A stretch of DNA of 64,000 bases from the NCBI GenBank assembly GCA_017607445.1, contig JAEVHH010000007.1, forward strand, positions 1,364,001-1,428,000, written 5' to 3'. Of the stretch, positions 23,852 through 34,841 are shown in pieces. The number at the start of each line of letters is the position of its first letter. The first letter of the stretch is position 1. This DNA comes from Histoplasma ohiense (Eukaryota > Ascomycota > Eurotiomycetes > Onygenales > Ajellomycetaceae). A program made the position numbers and the translations under genes. The notes under the pieces were generated by a model, which searched no databases, was not told the DNA's origin, and saw nothing but the letters and a program-made list of their open reading frames with translations.

Positions 23852-23906
23852 AAGCGAGCGCAAGCGAGCGATTGCGGCTTGTATATATATATATATATAT
23901 ATATAT
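23852..23906. repeat. GC-rich tandem 10-mers and TA run at block edge
   Basis: Two copies of AAGCGAGCGC/A (23852-23871) are followed by a TA microsatellite (about 23882-23906). This is the point where CpG-containing DNA resumes. Confidence 0.7.
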
Positions 23907-25638
23907 TTGCCTTGTGCACCACCCCTCAAACAGCATCAGAGTTTACAATTCAGCGAAGAATATATGACACGCTCCCAGTGCAAACAGCCTACACTCAAGC
24001 CGCTGATGGATGTCAGTATTCAACTGTGTAAAGGTCGCTTACTGTCCATATGAGCACGGCGCACCCTGTTGCCATTTACACTGATGAATGTTCAGAGATG
24101 AGAATCATCCCAGCATCCGAATGACGTTCATTTCCAAGCAATGATACGTGAAATAGAGGATCTAGGGAAGGGGAAAAGAAAGAGAGAAAATAAAAAGAAA
24201 AGGAAAAATAGAACAAAAAAGAACTTTTCCTTTTTGAATGGTTTCATACATAAGGAGCTTTCCCCCCATTTGTTAACTATAGCAAACAGCGCACCCTTGA
24301 TGTGATCTTCTACACTCTTAGTCTTACATACAGACTGTAGAAAGATTTCATCTGTGCCAGAGTGGAGATTTACTTTATTTGCGGATGGCACATTTTGCCA
24401 TATCATGGGGAATCTGTTATGGCTATTCATGGTACAGTACAATGTTTCGTCCTGGGGACTTCAGTCCAGTTGCCCGTCCCACAGCCATGGGCAGGATGAA
24501 TCACAAATGATGCTTGATAGCGGAAACACCCTCCTAACAAGGCCATTTTTCCACTACAGCCACAGGATATGAGAGCAGCAATATCGAGAGTTGAGAGAAG
24601 AGTCCGGGAGGGTTAAATGATAGAACGATGCAACGGAGTGTGCGAGATTGTGCTGCGTATATCGAGATTCCATGGCCGGTAGAAGTGCGGGAGTCAATTG
24701 CATTCCTCCCTGACATCTTCCTTCTTCACAACCATCACATCTGCACCTTCATAACGTGCAGCTGAGACACCTAGCACGATCACTGGAGTGTTCGGATGCT
24801 GGATGCTGGGTCATCTCATGGCCTTATACTCGATTGCCTCCATGCCAAAGATAGCTAACTAGCATATCTCCATCTCATCTTCTCTGCTTCTTGAGTGAGC
24901 ATGGGATTCCCTATCCGATGACATATCTTACAGGAAACAACACCACAGCAGCTCCACAATCCTCACTTCATGAGAACTATGGAATTCGAAAACCCGGAAC
25001 GACACCCGAGAGGTTCATATATCATTGGCGGCTTCAAGAAGATTGCCGGGGCCATATTGCTCACCAGCAGCACCACATCGCAGTGTGATCTCTTTTTTTC
25101 TTTTATTTTTCTTTCTTTTTTCTTCTTTTTTCTTCTTTTTTCTCGATTGTTGGATACGAAGCTAAACAGCGCTAAATTCTTCTCTCTGCACGAGGGCTTG
25201 CAATCCCGATTGGTCTGATGTCATTAGCATCAGTTTCAGGAGTGAGCTAACACTGCAAGCTCCAGGCATTTCACCCGGTAATTCGTGGAATAACACCGAA
25301 ACCTGCTCCGCTCCCCGTCCCACCACGGCTCTTCCAATCCTCCATTCCCGCACTTTTCGTAGTTGCCCTTGGAACGATCTGGGGCAAAAGTGCGTACCTT
25401 GGCTGGTTGATCGATGCTCGTGGATCTGGAGAACCTCAGAGCACGGCGTGAATTGCTTAGAAAAGCCGTAGATAAAGCTGCGAAGGACCTGCTTTAGCAT
25501 GTAATGTGAGCTGCGCAGGAGAGTTAACCTGATGCTGAAAAAATAGCCCGACTTACCCGGCAACGCGGCCGTCGGGATGATACAGGAACAACGTGACAGG
25601 GTTTCACTCGAGAATAAACGACGGTGCTACTCTGTTCG
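23907..25638. other. Intergenic, upstream of the Zn2Cys6 gene
   Basis: No supported gene. Purine-rich (24165-24230) and pyrimidine-rich (25088-25145) runs occur. The short frames on both strands have no recognisable domain. Confidence 0.45.
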
Positions 25639-27765
25639 ATGGAGAAAAACAAGAGACGCGTGCCCCCTGATAAGCGGAAACGCACCGAAGTTAGTTGCGA
25701 TAAATGTAAATCGCGGAAGCAAAAGTGCGACAGAGTTCAAGGTCAATCGGCTTGTCGGTACTGCCAATTAAACGGAATCGCATGCAGCACCAACCTCCCG
25801 CGCAAGCAGCGGATATATGGCAGCGATGAGACCCTTCGCAACAAGCTCGTCCTTCTGGAATCCCTGGTCAAGGGCCTTGTGCCAGACGCTAACCTGTCCA
25901 GCAATGATGAGATGATCAAATTGGGAAAATCTCTAGGCATTTCACTTCCGAAAGATGGCACGGGGGCCGACGTGGAAGTGGAGGAGGAGGAGAAGGGCGA
26001 GGAGGGGGGAAAGAAGAAAGAGAAGAAGGTCGCAAATACCCACGAAGAAGAATATACTGTTTCGCTGTTCCCTGATCAGCAGGGCCAAATCCAATACATT
26101 GGCCCTTCAAGCTCATTTGAACTCCATCGGAAATTGCGGATGTTGTTGGGAAGCTACGTGAGCTTCGAGTTCACGATGTTCGGCCACAACGCCGCTGACC
26201 AGCCTAGCACATCGGGCACATCCAGCGGGCCACAAATGGGTAGCGGGAGGGATCTGCGAGAAAGCAGGGAGTTGAGAAATGTGCCCAGCGACTGTATTTC
26301 CCTTTCACAGCTCCTGAGGCACAAGGATGGGGCCATCCTGGATCCGCTGGTAGATGCCTTCTTTGATATAATACACTCTGACTTCCCGGTCCTGCATGAA
26401 GGCTCATTTCGCGAGTCGTACGAAATATGGTCCGCGACAGTCTCAACTACAGATCCTGCCTGGTTGTGCGCTTTAATATGTGTGCTCATCCTATCCCGTC
26501 GAGTCGCCCCCATTACATTGTCGGACGAGACAGAGAGGCGATGGTGGCGATACGTCCAAGCACTGCTCCCAGCCGTCCTCTTTACGACCAACCTCTCCAC
26601 AATCCAGGCCCTCATGCTATCGGCATTGCATTTACATAATACAAATCACCGAGACGCCTGCTGGAATCTTACTGGAACGGCAATTCGTGTCGCCTTTGCC
26701 ATCGGGCTACATCGTGACGACGTAAAACACCTACAAGGCCCTCTCCGAAGGGAGCTTGGGAAACAGCTGTGGTGGACATTATATGCATTCGAGTTAATGC
26801 AGGTTTCATCGTACGACCGGCCCAGCGCCATCGGAGATATGGTGACATCGACCAGCCATCTAAATGAAAGGATTATAGGCTTTGCGGGACATTACCCCCA
26901 GGACTTTATGAAATGGTCGCAGCAGCTTGTGCTGCTCTTGGCGTCGACTTGCAAAGCGTTAAATCAAGCGGGGACGGGGATCCTGTCGGGTGAAGATGCG
27001 TACAGAAGGCCGCTCCCTCCGGAAGCTGGTATTCTGTGCGACCTTGGCTGGTGGAAGGAGAATCTTCCGCCTCACTTGAGCCTCAAGGTTACGGATTCGC
27101 TGGCGCCATCCTCTCGTCGACCAGTACTTTTGCTTCATGCTCAATATAACTATGTAGTAGTGTTGATCTCCAAGCCAGCTTTGCTGCGCAGGGCAACCAG
27201 TTCATCCAAGGTTGTCAAGGTGCAGTTGCCACAAAGCCTATACACAGTATCGGAAACATGTGTTGAATCCGCACAGGCCCTGGGATCAATTATGCTGAAG
27301 TTGGAATCTTACGATCAGTTCAATGCGTTGACCTGGTGGGACATTTTTTATACCTTAATATCCTCAATGGCCCTAGTGCTGGACATCTTTTGCCGCGTCA
27401 ATCAACATGGGCGCTCTCAGGATTCATTGGGTTCGCAAGCGTTGCTTCGAGAGCTTGCAGGCCTAATGTCGAGGAAGCTCCAGAATCCAAGACTGCCAGG
27501 TACCATGCGGACGTGGGCCGTGGTAGTGGTGGAACTCAACTCGATGACAGAGCATTTGGGATCAATTACTCAGCCTACTATCGCCTCGAGTGAGACTTCG
27601 GGAGATCGGCATGTCCTAGACACGGGAAGTCCGTATTCATTCCCGATTAACCCGACGGGAAACAGTCCGATTGAACCCATCACTTCCAACGATCTCAACC
27701 TTGCATGTTCTCCGATGATCGCCGGCATGGACAACAAAGTATGGCCGACCGTCTCGCGAGAATAA
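25639..27765 (+). CDS. Zn2Cys6 transcription factor with fungal_trans domain
   Basis: Nuclear binuclear-zinc-cluster regulator, single exon, 708 aa. The ATG at 25639 is the first in frame; the open frame reaches back to 25624 only through a GTG. The zinc cluster is C20-x2-C23-x6-C30-x8-C39-x2-C42-x6-C49 (CDKCKSRKQKC...ACRYC), with a basic run KRKR just before it. An acidic then Lys-rich stretch VEVEEEEKGEEGGKKKEKK follows near residue 115. The middle homology region starts around residue 240 (DAFFDIIHSDFPVLHEGSF) and includes AIRVAFAIGLHRDD and LGKQLWWTLYAFELMQ. Family is certain; target genes are unknown and the immediate neighbours give no cluster context. Confidence 0.93.
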   Translation: MEKNKRRVPPDKRKRTEVSCDKCKSRKQKCDRVQGQSACRYCQLNGIACSTNLPRKQRIYGSDETLRNKLVLLESLVKGLVPDANLSSNDEMIKLGKSLGISLPKDGTGADVEVEEEEKGEEGGKKKEKKVANTHEEEYTVSLFPDQQGQIQYIGPSSSFELHRKLRMLLGSYVSFEFTMFGHNAADQPSTSGTSSGPQMGSGRDLRESRELRNVPSDCISLSQLLRHKDGAILDPLVDAFFDIIHSDFPVLHEGSFRESYEIWSATVSTTDPAWLCALICVLILSRRVAPITLSDETERRWWRYVQALLPAVLFTTNLSTIQALMLSALHLHNTNHRDACWNLTGTAIRVAFAIGLHRDDVKHLQGPLRRELGKQLWWTLYAFELMQVSSYDRPSAIGDMVTSTSHLNERIIGFAGHYPQDFMKWSQQLVLLLASTCKALNQAGTGILSGEDAYRRPLPPEAGILCDLGWWKENLPPHLSLKVTDSLAPSSRRPVLLLHAQYNYVVVLISKPALLRRATSSSKVVKVQLPQSLYTVSETCVESAQALGSIMLKLESYDQFNALTWWDIFYTLISSMALVLDIFCRVNQHGRSQDSLGSQALLRELAGLMSRKLQNPRLPGTMRTWAVVVVELNSMTEHLGSITQPTIASSETSGDRHVLDTGSPYSFPINPTGNSPIEPITSNDLNLACSPMIAGMDNKVWPTVSRE

Positions 27766-27999
27766 ATAACGCCATATTTCGGTTTCAAAGATGGCAATGT
27801 CAGGCCGTTCGTTTTATCTGCCGCCCAAGCTGACAATTGTTTACTTTCACGGAGACCTCATGTAACCCCGCATCTGTTGCGGGTGTACTCCGTACGGATG
27901 TATGCATTCCGATAATTCAACCATGCCTCATGTCACTGGAAAGCATTTGGGGAAAGTCTGTCGGGTTGGTGGACAAACCGCCCAGGTCATATCAAGGCC

Positions 28000-28524
28000 G
28001 GGGGGGTGGATGGCGTAGTGGTAAGCGCTGTTCATGGAATGCTTTCTCAAGTAGGCACTTGGTGTTGGGGCCACCACTGCTGAGACAAGAAGGTAGTGGG
28101 TTCGAATCCCACCTTCTCCAAAAGGATATTATCACATCTTGGTGGATATTGGGGGTACCCTTTCTTATCTCATTTCTATTGGTAACTGCCACTGCAGGGT
28201 GGAGCAATGTTCAACACTATGTATATAGTCTAGATGGATTCAGTATAGTGTGGGATCCTAAGGTGTTGTGATTCTTACATGTCTAGTCCAAGTGACAAGG
28301 GACTGCTTAGTATTGCATGAGCAATTGTGGGGCAAGGCCCCCCTTGAGGGCTAGATCCAGAATGGTATAGTGAAGTCTCTCCATCAAGGATGACTCAGTT
28401 ATGAATAGAGAAATGTAACTAGAGAGTAGCCGAACATAAGGGCTAGGCTAGTGAGGTGAAGGCTGTCATAGTCTCAGACTGCATATGGCCTTAGAAAAAA
28501 TATGAAGAACAACAACAACAACAA
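28000..28524 (+). mobile_element. Full-length tRNA-derived SINE
   Basis: 525 bp insertion with a perfect 12-bp target duplication CATATCAAGGCC (27988-27999 and 28525-28536). The 5' part is tRNA-like: Pol III A box TGGCGTAGTGG (28011-28021) and B box GGTTCGAATCC (about 28099-28109) in a T-arm-like stem ending CTTCTCCA. An unrelated body follows, and the 3' tail is an (AAC)n repeat (28506-28524). Box sequences match the consensus exactly, so the copy looks young. It needs a LINE partner for movement; none is in the window. Confidence 0.92.
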
Positions 28525-28536
28525 CATATCAAGGCC

Positions 28537-29993
28537 CAATCCTTTTATACATTTATGCGCTGGATTCCGCGATCGGGGGATTTAGTGACCACTAGTGTCA
28601 TGGCCAACTTTGTTCATCGTGAACTTTGTCCTTCCTAGTATCCTGCATGTCGGCTCGTGGAAGATATGATGATGAAGAGTTAAATAAATAAAAATTAGAT
28701 GCCCGGGACTTCACTTTTGAGGTCAAGGGGACAGAGCGCAAGCCGTTAATTCACTCTCATTTCTCTGACAACCTCAATTTTAATACGGGATCATATCCCA
28801 AACCGGTTGCCATACGGATGTTGATTACACTGCCCGGGGAAAGTGAGCAGATGGGGTTTCTGAAGTCGCAGGAAGGCTACCCCGTCCACCGGTTTGTCCC
28901 TCACTCCAGCCACTCCCAGCCAATGCAACCAATTGGGAATATAATGGCGCAAGAATTGTACTTGTTATTTGCGCTCACCCACCGCCGCCAAAACTGCGCG
29001 TGATTTTCCACTTCTGCCGGGGCATGGACTGAATTTGTGACATCGCGGTGACTTGATCTTTCAAGCGGTTGGCGGGCTAACCAGCAGCAGCAGCAGCAGC
29101 AGCAGCTACGGACCTTGAGTGGGGCAAAATGGGCCGGCCGGCCTGTTAGATGATGAGCTCTGGCATACTTTATGAGCGGGTTAGAGAAAAGCTAAAACTC
29201 GGGGGGCGGGGAGCTATTCTGCTTTATACATGAATTCATTGGGGTTCCTTTCAATGCCACCAGGGATTCGTTGAGATATCTTCTCTAAATAAACTCCAAG
29301 GAGACGGCGGCAGGTAAATTGAGAGTGGGAGGGAAGTGTGTAAAGAAAGGGCTCTAAAACAATCATAGTACTGTACCTTTCTTTACCTTGCACTCTCCTA
29401 ATATCAAACCATCCCACGGTTTAAACACCGCGCATCCGTACAGCTGAATCTGAACCTGCTCGCGTTAATAATAATAATAATAATCACCTTCACATAGCAG
29501 AAGTATGGCACTCCTCAACCGCAGGCCATCGGAATTATGCAGCCGGCCTTTGCAGGGACATGGCCCTTGTAAAATGGGACTTTGTTTCCAGAATGGCTCC
29601 GCACCCCCAGCGCTTCCCCCGCGCTCCCCCCCAAAACCTGTTGATATTTCCTTCCGCGGCGCATAATCTCCCGATGGAATGACATGACAATGCATGGTTT
29701 TTACATGCACGAGTGAACGGAATCACCCAGCAGCCATGCCGTAGTCGACACGACGGGGAGGTTGCGCGTAGAACATCGGAGGAATGATCCTTATCTATAT
29801 CCTACGCCATTATTATTATTATTATTATTTTCTTTCTTTTGTTTTCTTTTCTTTTCTTTTTTTATTTCAAAACAATAAAGAAAGAATGAATGAACCCTTC
29901 TCTGCCGTGGGGCACTTTCAGGCCGAGATCTTCACGATCAACTCTGCAAAGCGAAGCGGGTTCTTCCTGAGGCCCCATCAATCAGCTCCACCG
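28537..29993. other. Intergenic with simple repeats
   Basis: No supported gene. It contains a CAG run (about 29083-29106), an ATA run (about 29467-29484) and ATT/TTTC runs (29808-29870). Confidence 0.5.
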
Positions 29994-30916
29994 ATGCACA
30001 TGTCCATGTCGTCGACGCCTGACCCGTCCTTCACCATCGCCATTATCGGGGCAGGCATCGCGTGCCTCGCGCTCGCCATCGGCCTCCGCAAGCAAAATGC
30101 CGCGTGAAAATACACGATCTACGAGGCCGTGCCGCAGTTCGATGCCGTGGGCGCCGGCATCGGGATGGGTTCCAATGATTTGCGCGCGATGGAGCTCATG
30201 GACGCCGGCTTTGCAGAAATGTACATGTACGATCGGATCAAGGTCGGGAATGCGAGCGGCGACCGCCGGCATGAGCAGTTTGAGATACTGAGTGCCGCGC
30301 AGGGGTTTGGGGCGCTGGATGGCTGGTGGGCCGGGTCGGTGTCGCATCGGGACTTCGAGAGGAGTAGTGCCCACCGCCAGGCGCTGCTGGAGGTGATGAG
30401 CGCGCTGGTTCCGGGATGGAACGGTGCAGTTTAATAGGCGGGTGATGCGTGTTGAGCATGTGGAGGGCCAGACGCGGGTGTGTTTGGCGTTTTCGGGCGG
30501 GGAGGCTTGTATTGTGTGATGGTTGACGCTGTGGTTGGCTGTGATGGGATTAAGGGGGCTACAAGGCGCGTGGTGCTGGAGATGGAGTATCCGGAGGAAA
30601 TTGTTGCGAAGTACTGTCATACTTATGTCTACAGGAACATCGTGCCGATGCAGGAAGCCAAGCGAATACTGGGCTCGTATGCCGACAATGCAAAGTGGTT
30701 CATGGGCGAGGGGCGGGAATGTGTAATGTATGCCATCTCCAAGGGAGAAGAGGTGAATGTGGTTGTTTTCATCCGGGAGGAGCGGCCCTGGGTAGGGGAG
30801 CAGGCGGCGATGCAGGTTTCAAGGGAAGATATGCTTTCCGACTTCAATGGCTTTGATAAACGGGTATTAGACCTGTTAGACGTAAGGCTGGGCGTCTTCT
30901 TTTATTCGGTCCGTAG

Positions 30917-30968
<52 letters not shown>

Positions 30969-31471
30969 TTGTATCCCCCCTTCAATCACTAGAATAATGT
31001 TCAAACCAGATGCTAACACAAAAGGAATAATACACACATGAACAGAGCACAAGACCTCTCCGATGGCCCCTATTCAACCATCCCGATACCTCAACGTATT
31101 ACCGCGGCCATGCCTGCCTCCTCGGGGATTCAGCCCACGCTTCCAGTCCCAGCCAGGCGGCCGGTGCCGGACTAGGGCTGGAGGATGCGCTGGTCATGTC
31201 CAGGCTTCTCGGCCTAGTCAAGAAGCCGGAACAACTTGAGAGTGCGTTTGAGGTTGTATGTACAATTCCATCCGCCATCCCCGCGCGCAGGCCGTGGTCC
31301 AGGGAAGCCAGGAGGCACTCGTGGCCTATTTCCTAGTCCACCCGGAGTTTGGCCACGACATCCAGAAACTCGCAGACTAGACACAAGGCTGCCATTGAGA
31401 TCTGGTTCCATGACTTGGAGGGTGATGTGAAGACTACTCCGTACTGGGCAGCGGTTTCGGGAGCTGACTGA
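29994..31471 (+). pseudogene. Broken FAD-dependent monooxygenase (salicylate hydroxylase-like)
   Basis: Remnant of a group A flavin monooxygenase. The N-terminal dinucleotide-binding motif is intact (IAIIGAGIACLALAIGLRK, near 30045), the DG motif survives as GCDGIKG (about 30535), and the C-terminal FAD motif as LLGDSAHASSPSQAAGAG (about 31115-31170), followed by LEDALVMSRLLG and a C-terminus to a TGA at 31469-31471. Disruptions: a TGA at 30105-30107, a frameshift near 30432, a second frameshift near 30515 and a long TA microsatellite (about 30919-30966). Between the TA run and the C-terminal motif the middle of the protein is missing or unrecognisable. Too many lesions to be introns. Possible former roles are in aromatic or secondary metabolism. 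Confidence 0.85.
30918..30966. repeat. TA microsatellite in the monooxygenase pseudogene
   Basis: About 48 bp of alternating TA interrupting the reading frame of the FAD monooxygenase relic. Confidence 0.9.
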
Positions 31472-33460
31472 AACGGCTCAGCCAGAGGGTAAAATAGGTG
31501 ACAATAATAAAGGAGGACTAATGTTAGGAGACCCTGTGGACACCTTGACATACGCGATTTATGTTCTCTTTCCTTGAAGATAACGAATTCGAGACCAGAG
31601 CGTCCATGGATTAGTCATAACCAGTCATCCATCGCAGTACAGAGGATGTCGGTAACCAAGGTATCTGCAGCGTGCGAAGAGGACCGCATCAGCTTCAGGT
31701 ACTCCGTACTGTGCAATGCGTAGGCAACTAGGTTGACAACCGCCCCAGTCGCACTATTGAAAGCCCACGAACACCGTAGGGTCCCTGGGGCAGGGATGCT
31801 CGGGGAAATGAGATGACAGCTGGCTGGGGTTATTTCAGTGAGAGCAGAGTAGCCAGGAGCAGGGCAGGGAAGGGGGCGCGTTTCTGATATTGGCAAAGGT
31901 CTAAAGGCAGTTGGGTAGGGGGAACACTCGTTCTATGGCCAGCCATGTGGCAGTCGCAGCGGGAAACCAGAGAGTCAAGCAAAGCTGCCAGGTCATGTTT
32001 GGGGGACACATTGGAAGTGAGTCTGCAAGGGACGAGATATTGATAACCTATGGTCTGAAAAACATACGGTGTTGCGACCCAAGGAGGGATGTGCCTGCGA
32101 ATCCGGCGTTAGGGCTGGCATGATCCTGGGTTGGGGACACGGACCCCGTACAGGTACTATCATACTATCATACTATCATACTACGGAGGAGAGATGTAAG
32201 TAATTGTTCTCCGAACACAAGGCGACCATACACGGACTCTATGATTTGTGGGTTTGCATATAAATAGTTTACGCAGTAGGTACCTAACTAACCAGTTATG
32301 GTTGGTTAGTCAGGGATGACCAAGGCTGCTTAAAGCGGCAACACTACCTAGGTAGCCGGATCAGGAAGCAGGAGCGGGGAGGGAATTCGGCCTAGGGGGC
32401 TCCTGATTGGCGGACGGCGGTGGAGTGGTGCCTAGGTAATCTCCACCGCCAACGACACCCCCTGCGGGTTAATTTGGGACTAGCCCCACGGCCCTGGTTG
32501 TCTTACAGCCACGACACCCACTGCCATCTGCTGCCCTCCCAAAAGGGAGCGTGGCATTAGAAGTTCGCTCTGGCAGTGGCAGTATCGGCCGTCAGCACAG
32601 CCCCCGGCCGCCCAGCCAGGGGGGGGATCGCAAAGGGGGTGACTGCGAGGGTACATCCATCGCCATACAGGGCCGCGGCGCCCGACATGTCACTGCAAGG
32701 TCACCTACAGGTCTCACCGGCGGCTGTCTGGCCTGGCCTGGCCTGGGCCACGGGGCTTCTCCAAAGCCGCCAAATTTCCCGTCTCTGGGTTGATGATCCT
32801 CCTCTTTCCTTCCTCTTCCTCTCCTCCTCTCCTTCGACTCTCTCAACCTCTCAACCTCCTCACCTCAACTCTCAATCCTCAATAATCTTCTGCTTCTTGA
32901 CTGCTTTCTCCTCGTTCTCTTCCTCAGAGTCCAACTGCAGCAACAGCCCGCACCAAACACAGCGCCCCGGCCCCGTCCTGGAAAACGCTCCCCGACCGTT
33001 GCTGTGTTCCACCTCTCAATTGTCACCACAATGACTGTGGCTGCTCTCCTCCGCGTCTAATCCACCTTTCTATACTAAAGAAATATCTTCCCCTCTAGCC
33101 CGGCTGCTGCATACACACACTCGTTTCTCTCTCTCTCTCTTTTTTGTTATATTCATCTCTAACTAGTCGCTCGTTTTATTTGTTTGTTTGCGCTTCCCCG
33201 TTTTTCCTCAAGTCTCATTTGCATTGCCAGCCGTTGATCGGCCTCACTCGTGATCAACCAACCAACTAACCCAAAACAAATCCAGTCGGCATATTTTATA
33301 TCAATGCTCTGCTGAGGAATTAACGGCTACCTGACTCCTGCTTCTTGTCTGGTCTTGGATCTTTGTGTGTGTGTGTTCTCTCGTCGCTTCTCCTTACCGT
33401 TTTGCCGTCCTTTTTGTTGGCTCTCCGTACATCGAATCATCCACATCCACATCCTTCAAC
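31472..33460. other. Intergenic and long promoter/leader of the Opy2-like gene
   Basis: No supported coding gene. A 9-bp tandem (TACTATCAT-type, about 32155-32182) and a CT-rich tract (about 32790-32910, 33125-33145) are seen. Pyrimidine-rich tracts upstream of an ATG are usual in Aspergillus-type promoters and leaders. Confidence 0.5.
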
Positions 33461-34841
33461 ATGGCTGCTCCTCAAACAGAACTCCGTAAGTTAATTCATT
33501 TTTGATACATATTATCTACCAGGGAAAATGTAGGGGACGGGGGAAGAGAAGAAATGCTAATTTATAGTTTTTGTTGCAGAATACGGTCGCTCTCTCAATT
33601 CTCTATTTCGTCGATGTGTCGTCAATTGCCCGTCTCAGCCCCCGCCCTGCCCTGAGTGTGCCAAAGGAGAAACTTGTTCCTTGATCAGCCAGTCCTGTCA
33701 GGCGTGCCAGAAAACGATCTGCATCAGTCTCGGGCAAGTGGGAGGTGGGAGTAACTCTGAAAAGCCGGCGTCTTCGAATATCGGCGCCATCGCTGGTGGG
33801 GTAATTGGTGGTCTGGCCGTGATAGCTGTCTTTCTTTTCGCCTGGTTCTACCTGCGGAAGAAACGTGCGAACAGCGCTGCTAAACAGAAGTGGGAGTCCG
33901 ATTCGTATGAGAAACAGGAAGCCGCATCTTTGGCCCGTACCAGTGTCGCACGGCAATCCACCGTTGGCTCAATTGCGTCAACTGTCCTCACCAGGGCGTC
34001 GAATGTCATCCAGATCGCCTATATTCCAGGCGTCACCAACCGCTCTCCACCAGACACTCCAGGTCTCCTTGTGCCTCCAGTTCCTCCCCTCCCTGGAGCC
34101 AATGGAGGCAATTACGGCCAGGATCAACACTATTTCATGCCCGGTGACATCCGTGATTCCGTGTGGTCTCAGATGACAGAGGATGACCGTAAGAGCATCA
34201 GTCCCAGTCTCGCGCGCAGTAGCGTGGCTACCACCATTTACCGCCACGACGCCATTGTTAGCCCCGTCCCTGCTCAACAGGCTCTTCGCGCCAAAGCTGC
34301 AGTCGTCAGTGTCAAATCGGGTGCTGCCACTCCCATCGAAAGCGCTCGCTCCTCAACTCCAGTCGTTCCCCCCATTACTGCCATGCAAATCGACAAGGCC
34401 AAAGCGGTGGGCGCTAAAATAGAGAGGAGGAATGACAAGGCCGCCAACGAGAAGAAGTTTGCGGGGTCTATCGTCGCCCGCTCTATGGTTGCACGCCCTG
34501 TCAACCTCACCAAATCTCCTCAATCGCCTGGGTCCCCTCGATCCCCTCGATCTCCCCGATCGCCTCGATCCAAAGCTAGCACCATTTCCGAGGGTGACGA
34601 GTTTTCCAGCCCTAGAATTACCATCTCGCAAGCATCATCGTTAAGGAATGAGCCCGCTAGAATTGCTGAACTGCCCGGGGATCTGTCTACAGCCCCTCCA
34701 AACCCCTCCAAGATTGCGGAGTTGCCTGGCGACCGGCCGAACAATCGTCAATCCGGCCAGTCCGTCGCGGTCACTGTCATTGAGGATTCGCCATCCACCA
34801 AACAGAGTCCCTTCGACGACAAAAATGAAGTCAAGCCCTGA
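33461..34841 (+). CDS. opy2: Opy2-like single-pass membrane anchor (HOG pathway)
   Basis: Two exons, 33461-33485 and 33580-34841, give 428 aa; the 94-bp intron has GTAAGT and TTGCAG ends. Outside the membrane: a short Cys-rich domain with eight Cys between residues 21 and 56 (RRCVVNC, PPCPEC, ETC, QSC, QAC, TIC), the pattern of the Opy2 domain. One transmembrane helix lies at about residues 76-100 (IGAIAGGVIGGLAVIAVFLF), with RKKR on the cytosolic side. The tail is long, Ser/Pro-rich and disordered, with SPRSPRSPRSPRS repeats (possible proline-directed kinase or SH3 sites) and a doubled IAELPGD motif. In yeast Opy2 recruits Ste50-Ste11 to the membrane for osmotic signalling; that role here is inferred from the domain and topology. 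Confidence 0.82.

Noticed and set aside
23466..24053. 195-codon plus-strand frame across the block edge
   Set aside because: It runs through a TA microsatellite and across the composition boundary and has no recognisable domain.
25624..25638. Upstream extension of the Zn2Cys6 protein
   Set aside because: The extension starts with GTG; the first ATG is 25639 and the domain lies wholly downstream.
28000..28120. Functional tRNA gene with an intron
   Set aside because: The A and B boxes are good, but the cloverleaf is not convincing, and the tail repeat plus 12-bp duplication show it is the head of a SINE.
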